NCBI GenBank assembly: GCA_030248135.1
Contig: JASANC010002762.1
Span: 1 to 64,000, forward strand
Source of the DNA: Theristus sp. LFF4_11
Taxonomy: Eukaryota; Nematoda; Chromadorea; Monhysterida; Xyalidae
Direction of reading: 5' to 3'
Length of the DNA stretch: 64,000 nucleotides
Part shown: one piece after another, positions 15,322 through 30,300 of the stretch
How the letters are laid out: the number at the start of each line of letters is the position of its first letter
Position numbering within the stretch: the first letter of the stretch is position 1
The notes under the pieces: model-generated
Told to the model about the DNA's origin: nothing
What the model saw: the letters and a program-made list of their open reading frames with translations, nothing else
Database searches by the model: none
Made by a program: the position numbers and the translations under genes

Positions 15322-18295
15322 GTAACGACGCTTTTTGGTACGCGCAGTTCAGTAATGGGCTAGTTAGATCACTAAATGGAGCCGAGAATGAATGAAGTAA
15401 TTATGAAAACCCAAACTGGGATAACAATTCCAGGCAACTGTGCAACCTGTAATCGAACGATAAATCAGAAATTAATGTTTGAGGTTGAGGGTTGTCTTAT
15501 TAAACTTCTAAAATCGTGGGTTAAGAATGGATGTTAAAATTTTCAAGATTTAAAAAGCTTTTTTTATTTTTTCCCTTTTTTGTTGAATATCCTGCATTGC
15601 TTCGAATGCCCGTTCAAAAAAAGCAAAAAGGACTGCTTTTCGGTCATTGTGTTTTTAATTTGTATCACGTGAAAATCCAAGCATTCATAAAACTGTATGA
15701 CGCTCACTTCAAATCAAACAACACTGCAATGATGGCAAAAACAAGTTAGCCTCTTCCTGTGCTACTTGTGGGTTTTCGCATTTCTTCTTTGTTCATTTTT
15801 TAAGTGTCGTGAAGTTCGTACATTGTAAGAGCATTTTGAAGTTGCCTATACCACGGGATTTGTTTGTTTACCTCCCCCAATGTTGAACAGCAAGTTTGCA
15901 TTTTTCTATGGTTTAGTTAGCAGCAGCAGCAGATGAAGTGCTTACTTAAACGGGCGGAATTGCTGAACTTTCTTGTACCGGTTTTCGGTTTTTTCCATCG
16001 CACAACAAAATGCTGTTTTAGAGAACGGAGTGTAACGCATTTTTTGAATTTCTTCAGTGCGGTAGATGTTGAGTGAGACTCTGTATCACGGTGCATGACC
16101 GTTAAACAGCGCAAACAAAATTAGTGTCGCTATTTTTTTCGCACTTCCATTGTCGTCTGCTCGTGGAATATTACATTAATGTTGTTATTTTTTCTTGATG
16201 GTTTTTTTACTCGGACACAGCTGCAACAAAACTACGTTTTCATAGTAGAAAGCGGGCCCTGGAGTCGGGTCTTACTTACTAGGTATTATGCTGGAATGTT
16301 TCGTGTGCGTTTATTAGTTTTTCGAATTATTTGTAGCGGCGACATGTTTCTCGCATCATCAAATTTGTTCATGGTAATATATTGTTTGATGTTGTGCTCG
16401 ATTGAAAATTTATGTTTATTTTTAACCAAAAAAGCAGAAAACTTTTGACAAGGTGTAGAAAAAATCACCAAAAAGTACTTTTCAATGATTCACATACGGG
16501 TATTACACATTCACATAACGGGTATTGTGCCAGTTTTATGTGTATCTTTTTGGCAAAAATTTATTTTCACACGTTGACTGGTTGTCGTGACATCAAGGGC
16601 TAGAATTTGGGCCTAAACACGCATTTTGCATCACTCGTTCCAGCAAATCATTGCATCGTGTTCGTGCGAATAATTCTGAAACGTTTAAAAAACGCAAAAT
16701 AAAAATAACGTTCGGTTTGTTTTCTCAGCAATGTTTCTCCATTAGTTAGCGAATCGATTGTTAAAGTACCGGGTTTCGTGAGTTGGTGAGTGCAGTATTT
16801 ACAGTACCTGTCTGAAGCCCGTGCAAAATTTTCATGTTGCTGCTACGCACACAGCTTATGTTGCCTGTGTGTTTGTTTGTGTGTGAGTAACAACATAACA
16901 TTTGATTGAAAACACATATGAAGAACAGTAAGATCGTGTCTAGACTCGAGACCCATAACGAACATACCGTTGTGTTTTCACAGTCCACTTCCACGGTGTC
17001 GTAGTTTTGTTTTTGACATTGCTTAGCACAACAAGTTACGATTCAGATTCACACACTTTTTCAGAATACCGATTTTCCACTGCATGCTCATGGTGCAACT
17101 GTACACCGAACATTCCATGTCCATTTCTTGTCTATCCCACTCTCATTCATTCAATGTTCACCACTGTGGGCTGTGTTTCGGTTTCTGTGCATCTTCCAAA
17201 TCTCAAAGCCTGCATATCTTTGCATGACCTGCTTGTTATCTGATGGTTGTTCTGTTCAGTGTTTTTTTACTGTTTGATGTTGTGTAGAATTTTACAAAGG
17301 TATTTTTTTCGTGTTATTGACCACACCACACCTTTGCGACAGGCTGATTGGATTTGCAGTTAACACGGGTATGGCACGTTGATTGGTCCTACACTAACAA
17401 CAGTTAATCGTAGCGTTAAAGTAAATTTTTGAGCTGGTTCGCTGTTGATGATTTTAAATAAACTCTGGCTGAACTTTCTTCTCTTTTTTTTTGTTTGTTC
17501 TTTGTTGCTCGAAGAAAAACAATAGTTCATTCATAGCTGGGGGTTTGCAAATTAATAAAAGTGTAACAGTCGTTTTTTGTTTGTTCCCGCAACATCTCGG
17601 TTGGTTTGACAGATTCCCGAGACACTGACCAACCAATATTGTCGGTTTGTTTGCAATTTTCACGGTCTTTCGTTTCGTAGTAAATCTTGGATCCCGGTTT
17701 CGCTGTCAGTGACAGGCAAAAAGGAAAATCAACTCTTTTATGCTCTATTCTGTTCTTTTGTTTTCATCTTAGCCGACTGTTTGGAAGTAAGCTGAGCCAA
17801 GGCAAGCTTTAGGCAAATTTTGAGAGTCGCCAGCTCTCAGCTGTGATGTGATGCGATGAGTGTTGAGTATCAGTTTCTGCTGCTTGAAGTTTGTGGCTAA
17901 CATTTGCGTTTTTGCTACATTGTGCTTCGTTGGCATTTTCAAATTTTTCAGCTGACATTGATGTTTTCAAGTGTTGACTCAACTTTGATATGACCTATTA
18001 TGCTCTGTTGTAGCCCTTATTCAATCTCCATTCAGTAAATCAACGTTGTTTAGACTAGATGCTGTTTGCAACCAATCAGCCGGTTAGGCTCGCTCACCTC
18101 ATGTGAAGTTTTTTTTCGAACTTTGTTTTTCAGTTTTACATCATGTTTCAAAAGTATGAATGGGTTTCGTTAAACCTGCTGTTAATCAGCCTATAATGGC
18201 AGTTGGAAACTAAAGCAGAGTACTACTGTTGTCAGCATTATTGCATAATATCTTAATATTTGCTTGGTTTTTTCTCATCCGACAGAAAAATCCAC
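15322..18295. other. No coding exon seen (intron or intergenic)
   Basis: About 3 kb of A/T-leaning sequence with only short random ORFs. If 15223-15321 is a TACC first exon, this is part of its intron. Confidence 0.45.
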
Positions 18296-18344
18296 GTGAT
18301 TTTCTGAACGAACGTCTCGAGGTCGAGACACAACCTGCTTCAAG

Positions 18345-21300
18345 ATGTCATTTTTCGGCGTCAACATTTTTGACTATTTCAAGGTAAATTCGATTTTTCC
18401 TGACTCCAACGAATTCGTTGCTGTGGCGTTTTCGCGAGTTTGAAAGCGGACTGTTGATAAAATGGAAGAAAAGGATAGAGGTGGACCGTATGCACGGAGG
18501 TTGATGGGATTGTGAATTGATTAGTCAATATTAACAAACTGAAGTAATGTAAGAAGAGCAAAATAATTTAGCGCAGCGTGACCACAAAAAAAATCAGTTT
18601 TCTTTTTTTGCACACGAAAAAACGCTGCGTACTGTGGTGCTTCAAAAACACTGCCGTTCATAACAGTACGACACGGACTCAGCTAGGTATTTTGACAACT
18701 CTCAGCCTGATTTAACAAAATATAAACAGAAAACATTGCAAAATTTTACAAAATTCCAAAATGTATGGGCAAGTGTGTGCACTTTTCTGTCCCTGCAGCA
18801 CATTGCTGCTGATTGGTCGTTTATGGCCGTTTTTCGTGTGTTTGTCGTTGTTTAGAACAGCAAAATTTACTGCGATGATGTGCACTTTGTGAATACTCCC
18901 ATGCGCTGGTGTTTAAGAGTATTTCTAGTTACTGCCAAAACTGCAGTTGAGTTTTGCAGTGACAATTTGAAACTTTTTTTTGGGGAAGCCAGATGATTGA
19001 TTACAAATTTTGAATTTTAGTTTGAGCGCGACACGCGACCATTGGTTGCATTGTGGTCGCTGATGTGACCAATTAGCGTGCGCCGCACTCAGATGCTGCT
19101 TCAAGTGTCAAATGCAATGAATGCAATGAATGCAACCAATCATCGGCTGGCCAGTCGTAAATTATTACGATGCGTTTGGAATGGACTAAAATTGAATGTT
19201 CAATTAAGCTAGGCACAAATATGGACAGACTTCGCAACGTTTCAGAGCCCGCAACCAGCCGACGCCCCCACCGGCCACCGAGAGGCTCCGGCACCAATCG
19301 GAGTGGACGCATTGGCTTCCACCCGGCCCACAGGCGCACACCAACCACCACAGCAACTGCCAGCTAAGCCGCCGTCGCAGCCGGTGCCACCGGCCGCAAA
19401 GCCGATTCACCAGCAGGCAGCAGTTCTGCCGGCGGTGCTGTCCAAGCCGCCGCTGTCCTCGTCTGTAGTGCCGCCGATCAAGCCGACCGCCCTCGCACAG
19501 CCGCCCCCACAGCCGCCCGCTGCTGCGAAGCCGCCGCTGCAGCACGCCCCGCCGCCGAATCTGCAGTCTGCGCTCGAGACGGTGCGCGCTGCTATCAAAC
19601 CGCCACACCAGCCAGCAGCGCCGAGACCGTTCGCGCCGCAGGTACGGTGGGGCGACAGTTTTGTATCCACAATTTTTTTTTCTCGGAGCTAAAAACTAAC
19701 CGCCAGTGAGCGGGGCACATTGTTTGTATTATTTGAGCGACTGAACTTTCGAAAACTCTGATTGGCTGTACAAGTGTATCACTTTTGCAGTCACTCTCAG
19801 CCACGCTTTTGGTTCGTGTAATGGCATTGTATTTGGTTTTATTATTTGGACAAACGACGTCACACTGGTAGATAAATTTTTTTTTCAAATTTGAACACCA
19901 GCATCAACCTTTAAAACCAGGCTGCCCCACCGCCAGCCACTGGTTTGTCAGGCCGAGCTGCGTTCTTCGGCACCGCGTCTGCCCAAAACGCACAGGAGCC
20001 AGTGAGACAAGAACTCGACAACGTGCCGCTGTCGGCGCCCCCGAAGCAGCCGATTGCTGCGAAACACGATCCGTGGGGCAGTGTGCCGAAGATCGTCGCA
20101 CCCGTCAATAATATCTATCAGGTGATTTCATTGGTCGTTGAAGTTTGTAAGCTTCCAATTGGAATTCCATGGTTTCTTTGTCCCAATTTCGCTTTTTGGT
20201 TGGTGGTGCAGCCAAGACGATCAACAAATGTACTTCCGAATCGATTGCGAAATACGAAAGAAACTATTGAAGTATTCCATTTCAGTCGTCAACCACAGCG
20301 AACGTGGCTGGCAGTGTGCAGCCCAAGAGCGCTCCCCTGATGTCCGCCAAGGTGCCACCGGTGGCGTTGTCGCCTGCAAAGGAGCCGCCGAAGGCCGGCA
20401 CGGACGAGGAAGACATTGACGACGACATCGATGACATCGATGACGGTGACACGCCCGTGCAGGAATGCAAAAAGGTGACACTCGTTGGCGTGTGCGTCAG
20501 CCGCTTTTTCTTGAAGCGCATATGCTTGGGGAGGGGAAGCAGCCAGGATAAAAAAACAACAACGCAATGATCGTTGGTGTTCCACTTCACAGTAAAAACA
20601 GTTGGCCGTGGTTTGAAAACTGTAAAATTCAAGGATGAGACCCTAATTTACTGCAAACGAACTTTGTGCGGCCGTCCTCAGTGGTGACATTCGAGTCTAG
20701 CGGAGCAGAACTTCCATAATATCACAGCCGAACTGACGCAGTCTTCCAGATCACCGAAGCGGAGAAGCCAAAAACGCCGCCACCAACGCCAGCTGCGCCG
20801 CTGCCAGTGGCCGACCATGCGGCCGCCATCAAGCAGCCCACGACAGCCGACCAAGCGAAATCGACCGAGAAACCGAAGCCGGAGCCGAGCGACGCCACTG
20901 CGCCGCATCGCTCGCCGTCGCCGACCGAGGGTCTCCTGAAGCAGGAGTGCACCGCCTCGGTGACGGTCTCGTCGACGTGCGTCGCGAACGCTGCAGAACT
21001 GGAGATCAGCGAGGTGCTGCCGAGCCGGCCCCGAATGACGCAGTCCCTGAGCAGGGAGATGTCGCCCAGTCGGTTGGTGCACGCTTGATTTGTCGTGTTG
21101 CGCTTGCAGTTTTTTTTTGTTTTTACTCGCTAGCTGATTGGTTTTACTTTGTTTTGTACATCTGCAGCCAATCATTGTGCTGGTCGCAGAATTGTTGTTC
21201 AGTCGACTGCGGTGCTTGTGAAATGTTTTGAAAACATCGACCGTTAGAGTGTCAGACAAATACATGGCTATTTCGTGTTGTTAGTTTTGTGACTAATTTT

Positions 21301-24300
21301 TGTTTTAAGAACGTTGTAACTGAATTATCGTAATTGTGTTTTTATGTGCAATGAAAGAATTATGTGCGTTATTTTTAGTTTTTTTATGTTTTCTATTTTC
21401 TGCTAGATTTCAGTATTTTTTGTGAAACTTGGCACTGCTTTTGTTTAGAGTTTTTTCCTGGAGTGGTTAGTGAAAACCATTTTTTAGTATAGAAATGGAT
21501 TTTTTATGTTTTTTTTGTTTTTACATTCATTTTTATTTTTTTTGGCGCTTTTGCCTTTTCAGTGATTTCTTTCGAACCACAATTCCGCAGCACACCGCTA
21601 TCACCAAGCAGCTGAACAAACGTGTCGCATTTTTGTTGTGTTGTGCATGAAGTTGTGTCGTATGTATTGCTTGTTGGTGTTGTTTCCTTCTGTGTGTGTG
21701 TATTTGAAGTTGTTGTTGTTGTTTGTCGTTGTTGTCGAACTTTGAGTAAATCATTTTCGGTTGCTGCTGATGACAGCATGACACATCGGTGTTTGTACTA
21801 CGAGCACCAGTCCAGTGTGCTACGAAGTTTGTGAAGTGAACTATCCGAAAAGAAAAGTTGTTTCTTTTGACACGAGTTTCCCTGCCCTCCCCTCCCCGCA
21901 ACAGGCATTTTCAAAGTGTCATTTTGGATACTTAACGATGCAAGTTTCCAGTGCAAATTGACTTTTCGTCGTGTGCCTTGGAAGTTTTTCTGTGACTCAT
22001 TCGATGGGAAGTTTTCTTTTGTCGTGTAGAAGCTAAAATTTCTTTTATTTTTGTTTTCGTTGCGCTTTTTCTGTGTTTGATTAGTTTGTTTCATTTTATT
22101 TGACCAGATCAGACTCGACTTTACCAGAACCTTTATCATTTTATGACAGTTTTTTTAGTATTTTGTGCAAATTCATATTTTCACAAGTTTTCGTTATGTT
22201 TTGTCATATACTCGCCTTTTAGCATACCACGACCAGTGCGTTACTATCGTTTCTACGGCTCATTGGACCGGTGAGTGGGTTATGGACTTGATTTGATGTA
22301 AATTGTAAATTGTTGTGACGCGAAAATAATGAGGCAGAACCGCACTAATCCATGTTTATTGTCATAATTGAATTATAGAAATTGATTTTTTTTGCATTTA
22401 TTTGAAAACACATCCTACTATGTACATGAAAGATGGAAGGCTCGAAAACGCAAAAGTTGTGCATTTTTTGTGCGGCAAGTTTGGTGTTTCTGCGGCTTTG
22501 GCACGTGCCTTTTTTGTTTGGCTTTTCTTTTTGGTATTCAGCATCGCAAAAGATTGATTGAGCTGATATCATAGTCGTAAATTGTCTCTTACCATTTTTG
22601 CTTGGCCGCGGAGTCATTTGGGTGTTTGTGTGCTATTTGGTTTCTCTCTGTGGTGTTTTGCAGTTTTGCAAAAAATGACAGAAAGATTATCTCAGCCTTT
22701 TTGTCTGCTATGGTTTCCTTGAGTCAGTTACAGTCGCCGTTTCTAAAAAATGGCAGAAAAAACATTTTTCCAATTTACTGACCATATAAACATTGTGTTT
22801 TCCGAAACAAACAAACGAGCGTCTGTGAACGACTGTATGTTTGATTGCTATCTGTTTTTATCCGTATTTATAATGCCGTTGTGTTTTCGGTTTATTTTAT
22901 TTGCTTATTTGTCTGTATATTATCTGATATTCACAGTGGCTCACGCCAGACCAATTTGTTGACCATGAAAGCTGGCTGGTTGCATCTGAAGTCGGTGCGC
23001 TGATTGGTTGCTCAGTGCTTCGACCAATCAGCGCAATGGACTGAAGTCGTAATTTTTGAAGAGCTTGTTTGATATCCAAGTGTGTGCAGTTTTTTGTGTT
23101 TTTTATTGATTGGGCTAAACGTTATTTGTTTGCTGCAACGTACACGCTACATTGAACAGATGTGCAATGGGGTATGAATGCAAAACGTGTGCGTGCTTTC
23201 GTAAAGGGTCTTTTAGGTCTTATAATATTGGTTGGATTTGGGAGTCATAAAAATGTTTCGCTGAAATTGCTTTGTGTGTGTGCCTTGTGTTGTTGTTTTT
23301 TCGTGTGTTTCGTGTGTTATTCTAGGTCTTCATGTGCGATGTTTCAGAGAAAGCAATTTAGCAATGAATGTTGTTTCGTCTTTATTCGGTTTATCTCTCT
23401 CTTGTGTTGCTGTTCTTTCGATGGTTGGAAGTTTGTCCGACTGATTTGAATTTAGATGGACTTTTGTGTGTGTTGACGCTGTGTTTTAGGTGTGCCTGCC
23501 TGGCTCCATTGGTTTTCCATGGCATTGTTTGTTATGCTTTCGCGTCGCTGTAAAGGCTGCTTGTATAATTTGAAGTTTTTCGGTCTTCTTGCAGAAACAG
23601 CACTGAAACTCACAATCGAAACACGCTCGCCGTCCCGGAACCCGACCGAGAGCGAGCCGCGTCCGACACATCAAACGACTCGAGCTGCTTTCACGACGCT
23701 CACAGCGACTTCGACCCGGTGCGGCTTTTTTGAAAAGTTGGAATGGTTTTTGCGTTGTGCAAGCTTCAATCAACCAATCAATCATGTCAACCATGAGATA
23801 GAGCGACTAATGCAATGTCACTCATGATGATCCAAAAGCTCCACCCGTTCATTGTTTCCAGTGCTCTGCGAACACCACCGCCACCGAGTATTTCGACGAC
23901 GTCGCCGCCGTCCAAGAAACCGAAACCGCACCGGACCCACCGAACGACGATCACTCGCTCGTGAATCTCAATTCGACCGCGAACGAGCCGACGTTGTTGA
24001 CCGACGATTTCGACGTTGACGCTGCCACGCCGCGTGCGCCGCGAAAGTGTCGCCCGTACGGCAACGGCAGCACCGAAGTAGCCCCCGAGCAACAGTCTTC
24101 GTGCTCCCGCGAACGCGCGCCGTCGCAGAACAACGACACGCCGTTTCCGAGTCGCGCCGTACCACCGCAAGAAGAAGCACCACCGGAACCGGCACGGAAC
24201 GACGACGACGACGACGACACGACGGTCTTGAACGAGAGCGCCGGTTGTTTGAGTGACATTTTGGATCACGTGGTCGAGGGCGATTTCGAGCGTTTAGTGC

Positions 24301-27300
24301 ACGTGCGTAGTCCGCCGGCCGCTGCTGAAGGAGACACCGCCTTGAAACACGGACAGCGACGCGAGCAAGCGCCCGCCGACGCTGCTGACACGCCGCCGCC
24401 GTCGTCGACCGCTGTCTACCAGCTGAACAATCCGACCGCGATTTCCGACCGTGACGATTGCCCACTCGACTGCGCCCCTGAAGCCGCTCAAATGAGCGTA
24501 GTGGCGCAGCAGAAAGAGCGGGAAAACTTTGAATCTGAACAACAACAAAAGGACGAAACACCGGAGTCGCCGCCGCCCGCCAATCTGATGAATACCGGGT
24601 TTGTTTTTCGTGTGTTGTTGTGGGCTGTTTTTTGTTTTTGATGTGCCGCTTTTGAGTTTTTTTTCGATCGCAATACCGTGTGTAGCGCTAGGTTGTTGAT
24701 GATTGTGACTCGTGTACCGCTGGTTCATTCGTTATGCTGGCACTGTCCAGTTTCGGCCAATCAACGCGCTGAATTGTAGCTGCTGTGCATGCGAAACGCG
24801 AACTTCATATGTTCGGCTTTTGTCGGTTTAAAAAGGAATTAAAAATCGGGCTTCGTTTTTTTGTGAAACGCGGTTCTGCCTCTTGGTGGCGTTTCGTGCG
24901 AATTGTGCAGTCGAGTGTTCAGAATTTGGGGCACTTCTGGTACAGAATTCTCAACGTTTTCTTGCTTGAACATGTGGCAATTTTGCGACGACCAATTTCG
25001 ATTTCGTTAATATTTTGTTTCACTTTATGATCTGCTCGTGAGAGAACGTCGTTGAAATGAGGTCGTGTCGACATGACAAGCCTGTCTGACAGCCATGTTC
25101 CACAGGTGCTCTCAATTCTGGACACGCTCGTCGGTGCGTGTGACGTTGACTGTGAAAAAAAACTATTTTTTTAAATCACGTTCTTTGAAAAAAAAACCGT
25201 GAACCTTCTGCAGTACGTTCACGAAGTCGCAGGCGGCTGCGGCGCGTGCTGCAGTGGCGAAACAAGCAGCCGCCGTGAGTCCGTTGATCGCGTCGTCGAC
25301 GAACAGCAACGCCGGCGCCATGATGATCGAGTCAACGATCAATGTGGATCAGGTGAAAAACAAACGCAAGGCGTTGATTGGCTGCTTTAGTACCGACCGG
25401 TGTGGTGGGCAGCGCGGTGCGGACGCAATCGCAAAATGCCACACCATGTCCGGGTATGGTCCTAAATGCAGCTTACCTACAAGTGAACCGACTGATAATG
25501 TTAGCATGATTCCAGTTGGCTAAAGTCGCACTCTACTACTATTACAGTAGTGAATGTTGCACAGTAACAACAACACCTACGATATTCCAATTTACATGGC
25601 GCATGTCATCGCTTGTGTGTGTTGCGTGTCACTGTGCAACATCACAGAGTGCACAGTCTTCACACCATGACTCTCAGCAATCCACCAATGCACGTGTGTA
25701 GCACATGTGAGCGGTTATGCTTGGCTTGCTGCAGATGATGGCCAACATCCCGGACGAGCACATGTTGGTCGCGACGCAAAGCCCCGACAAGCGTAGACAG
25801 GCGTCGTTGATGGACGAGCTGGACGCAGACGACCTGAAGACGCCGACCGAGGAGCAGCCGCCCTCGTTCTCGGCCTCGTCTCGAGCGAACGCGACGGCGT
25901 CGTCGCGCAAAATGCCACCGAAGGAGAGCGAGTAAGCGGCTGCGGTGGGGGGGGGGGTACACTGGGGCGGGGACAGGCTTCGGCAGCAGTCGTAGTGTTG
26001 TTGGCTGTTGTGCGCTGCAGCGATTTTGTAGGCTAATAAGCTAGTAGTGCTCTTTCATCTGTGCCAGTCAGTTCGGCAAAAGCATCCTCTGCAATCAATT
26101 AGATCTAGTGAAAGTGCAATGGAAAATGCTTTCGTGTTTTTATGGGTTCGTTCGTTAGACTGATCCATTGGATCATCGGTGTGGCAGACACAAGGCCGAC
26201 CTATTTTGCCCAAAAGGATCCAATTCACGAATAAAATTGTCAAACTTAGATTGAAAGAAGGTTTTCATAATGAAAAAAGCTCGAAAAATCTTTTTTCGTG
26301 TATTAATCGTGTATCAAACAAAACATAAAAATGCAGACTGAATCGCACATGGACAACGTATGTCTTGTGAGCTTTTGAAAAGTAGTCTTAGAAAAATTAT
26401 CATTGAACACTTGATTTTTGATTTTGATTTCTTTTGCTCTGTAGTGTGTTTAAAAATATGATTTTCCACTTTTTTTACTATTGTCCGGTTTGAAATCTTC
26501 CAATTCTAGCATTCCAAATCAGCACCGCTGCAGGAATCACAATAAAACCAGTGATACTCCAAAGTGAGTGAAACGAGTGTGCAACTTTCTTCAGTTAAAT
26601 TTCACTAATCGATGCTAAAGTTCAGTGACGCTGAAGATCGCGCCTGTTTTGTTCTTTATTAACACTTTGATTTGAACAATTTTTATGTTAGAAACGTCAG
26701 AACTGGTTTTGTCGAAAGTATTATTTTTGAGGTTTTGAGCTTTAAGAAAAACTTAGCTGTTATGAATAGTATAATCCTCCCATTTTTCTATTCCATCCCA
26801 CCTAGAGATGTAAGGGTCAAAAAAAAATTTTTTTTAATTTAAAAAAAAAAGTAAAAAAAATGAGCATTTTTTTAATTTTTTTATTAAAAATTTTTGAATT
26901 TTTTTTTTTAATGTGCCCTGAAAATGCCGTTTTTGGCATAATTTTTCGAAAGTTCAACAAAAATTTTCTTTGACTTTACCTTGTCACTTAGTCTTCAACG
27001 CTGCAGGTGGTATTCTGGATTGATTTATCGACTGTTTTCAGCCTTGGTGAGTGATGATCGACTCGCCCATTGAAGTACTTGAGCGTCGCAAAGGCTAGTT
27101 CAACAAATTCCGATGTCGCTAAGGTGAGATAGAAGCAGAGAACTCACATTTACGCATCGTTTTTCAGGATCTCGAAAGGTGGAAATTGCACTGTCTGCCA
27201 CTGCAAGCGTAACTTCGTTGGTTGCTCGTTGCTGTTTCGCCTCGTGTCGTCAGCATGATCACACCGGTTTGTTGTGGAACTTGTTTCCATGTTATTTGAG

Positions 27301-30300
27301 GTGAATTGAGAGGCAAAACACGAGACGTGATGTCGTCGGTGGGAAAATGGGGTCGCCGAAACCAAGTCTGAAATTTTCACCCTCCTCCCATATGAGTGGG
27401 GGTCATATGGTAAGTCGGTGGCTCCTCAGATGGTGATATTCGGACTCCCTGAAAAATTCTGAACAACTTTCATTTAAAAAAAAAAATTTAAAAAAAAAAT
27501 TTAAAAAAAAAATAGAAAATTTTTTTTTTCTTGACATCTCTAATCCCACCACTGTGTGACATGGCAGCTTTTATATCGCACTTTTTATGTTTTCCATTTT
27601 TTAGTTTGGGTGTGTGTCGCGTCGCCTGACTTCACCACAGACTGAAGCTAACTGAAGCTCAAAGCTAACTTTATTTATTGAGAAAAGAACCGCGGTTTTT
27701 GTGCAGTTTTTGTTGAAAGATCTTGTTTCTCCCTCACAACAGTGCTTTATGGTGGTTGGCTCATTGTTTAGTTTGGAAACAACCAAACATTAAACATTCT
27801 GGTCGGTCGCATTAAAAATTCATCAAGAATGCTTGCAGTCGTCTTCAGAGACCAACAATATATTCAGTTTATCAACAGTTCTGAACGCGCTGTTGTTTGC
27901 CGGTGTCTGTTTAGCTTCGATTACCAAACGAAACATCAGAAATTCATAGAAACCATAAACGATACCAATAAACAAGTCGTGCTGGTCAGCTAAGCTAAAG
28001 CCACAGGCTGTGTTACTTAGCAATTGTCCATTTTCAGGTTTAACGATCCATTTTTTATTTCAAACCAAGAGTTTTTGTGTGATCGATTCCCTGACGTGAA
28101 TTTGACACCAACCTGAATCAATCAGTAGACTAGGGCTCCGCACGCCTTTCTAGATTAGGAGTAACGATTCTGCAGATTTTCTGACAGGCTTTAAATTGAA
28201 TCATGTTCTCATTTTCAGTGCTGAGTTAGAGCGCATGCTGACGCCGTCGGGCGCTGCAAGACAAAGCGCCACTAATTCGAACACGATTGTCGTTGACAGG
28301 TGGCGTGGTTGCGGACACTTTTTTTTAAAAAAACAGTCCAGCTGTCAAGGGAGCTCGATTGCGACCATATTCGCTCTTGTTTTCAAAAACCATTGCAAAG
28401 TTGTCATTAATTCGCCGATTCGGGTACAGCGGAGCGTCCTCCAAACCGATTGGAATCGTGATGCAAGTGGCCAGATTTATTGGCTACATAACATAGCAGC
28501 CAAAACAGTGCTGGCATTGCGCATGCATTGAAGGAATTTGCAGTCGAGCAAAAAAAACACCTGTTCAACACAGAGAATCCTACCTTTCTGCAGAACGAAG
28601 AAGCCGCCGGCGACGACGGCGATCAAGAACGCGCCCGGACGAACGGCCGCCGCGCCGGTGCAGCGTGCCAGCGAGCTCGAGGACTCGACGGCCGACCTCG
28701 ACATCAACAGACTCCTGCAGACGGCCACGGTCGCGCAGGTGCGTTCGCTCCAGAGGGCTGCGTGCTGCGGTCGAACTCGAATTCATGGCCAATCTGCTGA
28801 TTGGCTGGTGCACACGCTGACGCATGCGTTCGGTGCAGCCAGTGCTCTGGAGGCCGAGTCTGTTCCTGCACTGAATGCACGCATCATCATGTGATCGCCA
28901 GCCAATTAGCTGATTGCCTGTGATTTGGAGTTCGAGTGTAGCTTGTTGCCTTGCGTTTGTTCGCAAGCAACAACAACGGATTTTTTGGCCACATTACGGT
29001 GATGCGCAAACGTTCTTGTCTGAGCCAACTGGTGTAAACACACAGGCACAAGCAAACACACAGGCACACATCATGCTATTAGATTGAAATTTTAAACAAA
29101 AAAGCACACGTGGACGGACGGTCTTCAGACAGGAACTTTGTCATCAGCTAGTGACTCGTTGACTTTCCGTTCGCGCGCTGCACGGCAATTGTATCACGGG
29201 TTTTTTTTTCATCTGTATTGCTCTACGCTGGCTGGATGCAGAATACTTTTGTGGCGTTTTGTGTTTCCTTCCGATTTTGTGGCATTTTTTTCTGTCTTTG
29301 AACCGTTCCATGCACGAGTAGAAACTGCAAATGCCAAAATACTGTTTTGTTTTTTCGGATTTTTTTCCTAATTAGAGATTTTGTTGCAAAGTTGCTGCGG
29401 CTATTAGCTGTATGATTTAGCCCAAGCTCTTTTACCTGTTTCTTGTCAATTTTGCGGTGTTGTAAAGCTCTGCTGTTATTTTTGATTTGCTCTTTCGCTG
29501 TTCTTAATTTTCACACCGTATGAAAAACAGGAGGATGAGCAAATTGCGACCTCGACAAACGCGCTGACCAACGGACACTCGCACACAACTGAAGCAGAGC
29601 CGTCGAGTTCAGCGGAGGAGAAAAAAGCGGCAGAATCAGCCGTCAATGAAATCGTCTCTGAGCAACTCGACAGGATGGTGAGTGAGACAAAATTGGAATG
29701 ATGAAATGTCACTGTGGCGTGCACCTTTTTGTGACGTGGTCGGTCTCGGCACGATCTGCATACTGCTACGCCAGATATTCCTGATGTTCCAGGGATTTTT
29801 CCTCATTTTTCTATTTTTCAATTAATCTTTGAAACCCGGAAGCAAGATTGTGTCGAGAATCGAGATTCGGTGTGGTGAAATTTGTGGTCCGTCAGAACGT
29901 AGCTTTCTGACAATTCCCTTCATTGGAGCGTTTCATTGCACCAGTTGAGTTCGTTTCTGTCATGCTTGTGAATGTAGCAGTTTGAAAACAGACTGGGTGT
30001 TGTTTCAGTGGATCTGAATTTTTTCTGGTTTCGTTTGTCAGATTATTTTTACAACTGCTTTCGCAGTGTTCGTATCGCAGTTTGATTGCAATATTTGCAA
30101 TGTTTTTACGTTGCCAGCACGACTTTCCCAGCACGATTTCTATATCAATTCCCATTTTGGTACAGTCACTTTAGCACAGCAAAAAATGCTTTTTTTCAAA
30201 ATCAGCTTTTATGTTCTTGCGCGGAAGCTTTTCTTCGAAGTTGTTTTTGGAGCGACAAAATCATTTTTATTTGGTTCACTACAGATTGTCATTCTTTTGG

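Noticed and set aside
18296..18383. Reading the exon 18296-18383 in the frame continuing from 15321
   Set aside because: It ends in phase 1 and then forces a stop-containing frame in the next exon at 19246. The internal ATG at 18345 gives the correct phase 0.
19204..20585. Minus-strand Arg/Gly-rich ORFs
   Set aside because: Antisense shadows of the Pro/Ala-rich TACC exons.
23787..24561. Minus-strand ORFs of 144-197 codons
   Set aside because: Antisense shadows of the large acidic TACC exon 23862-24609.
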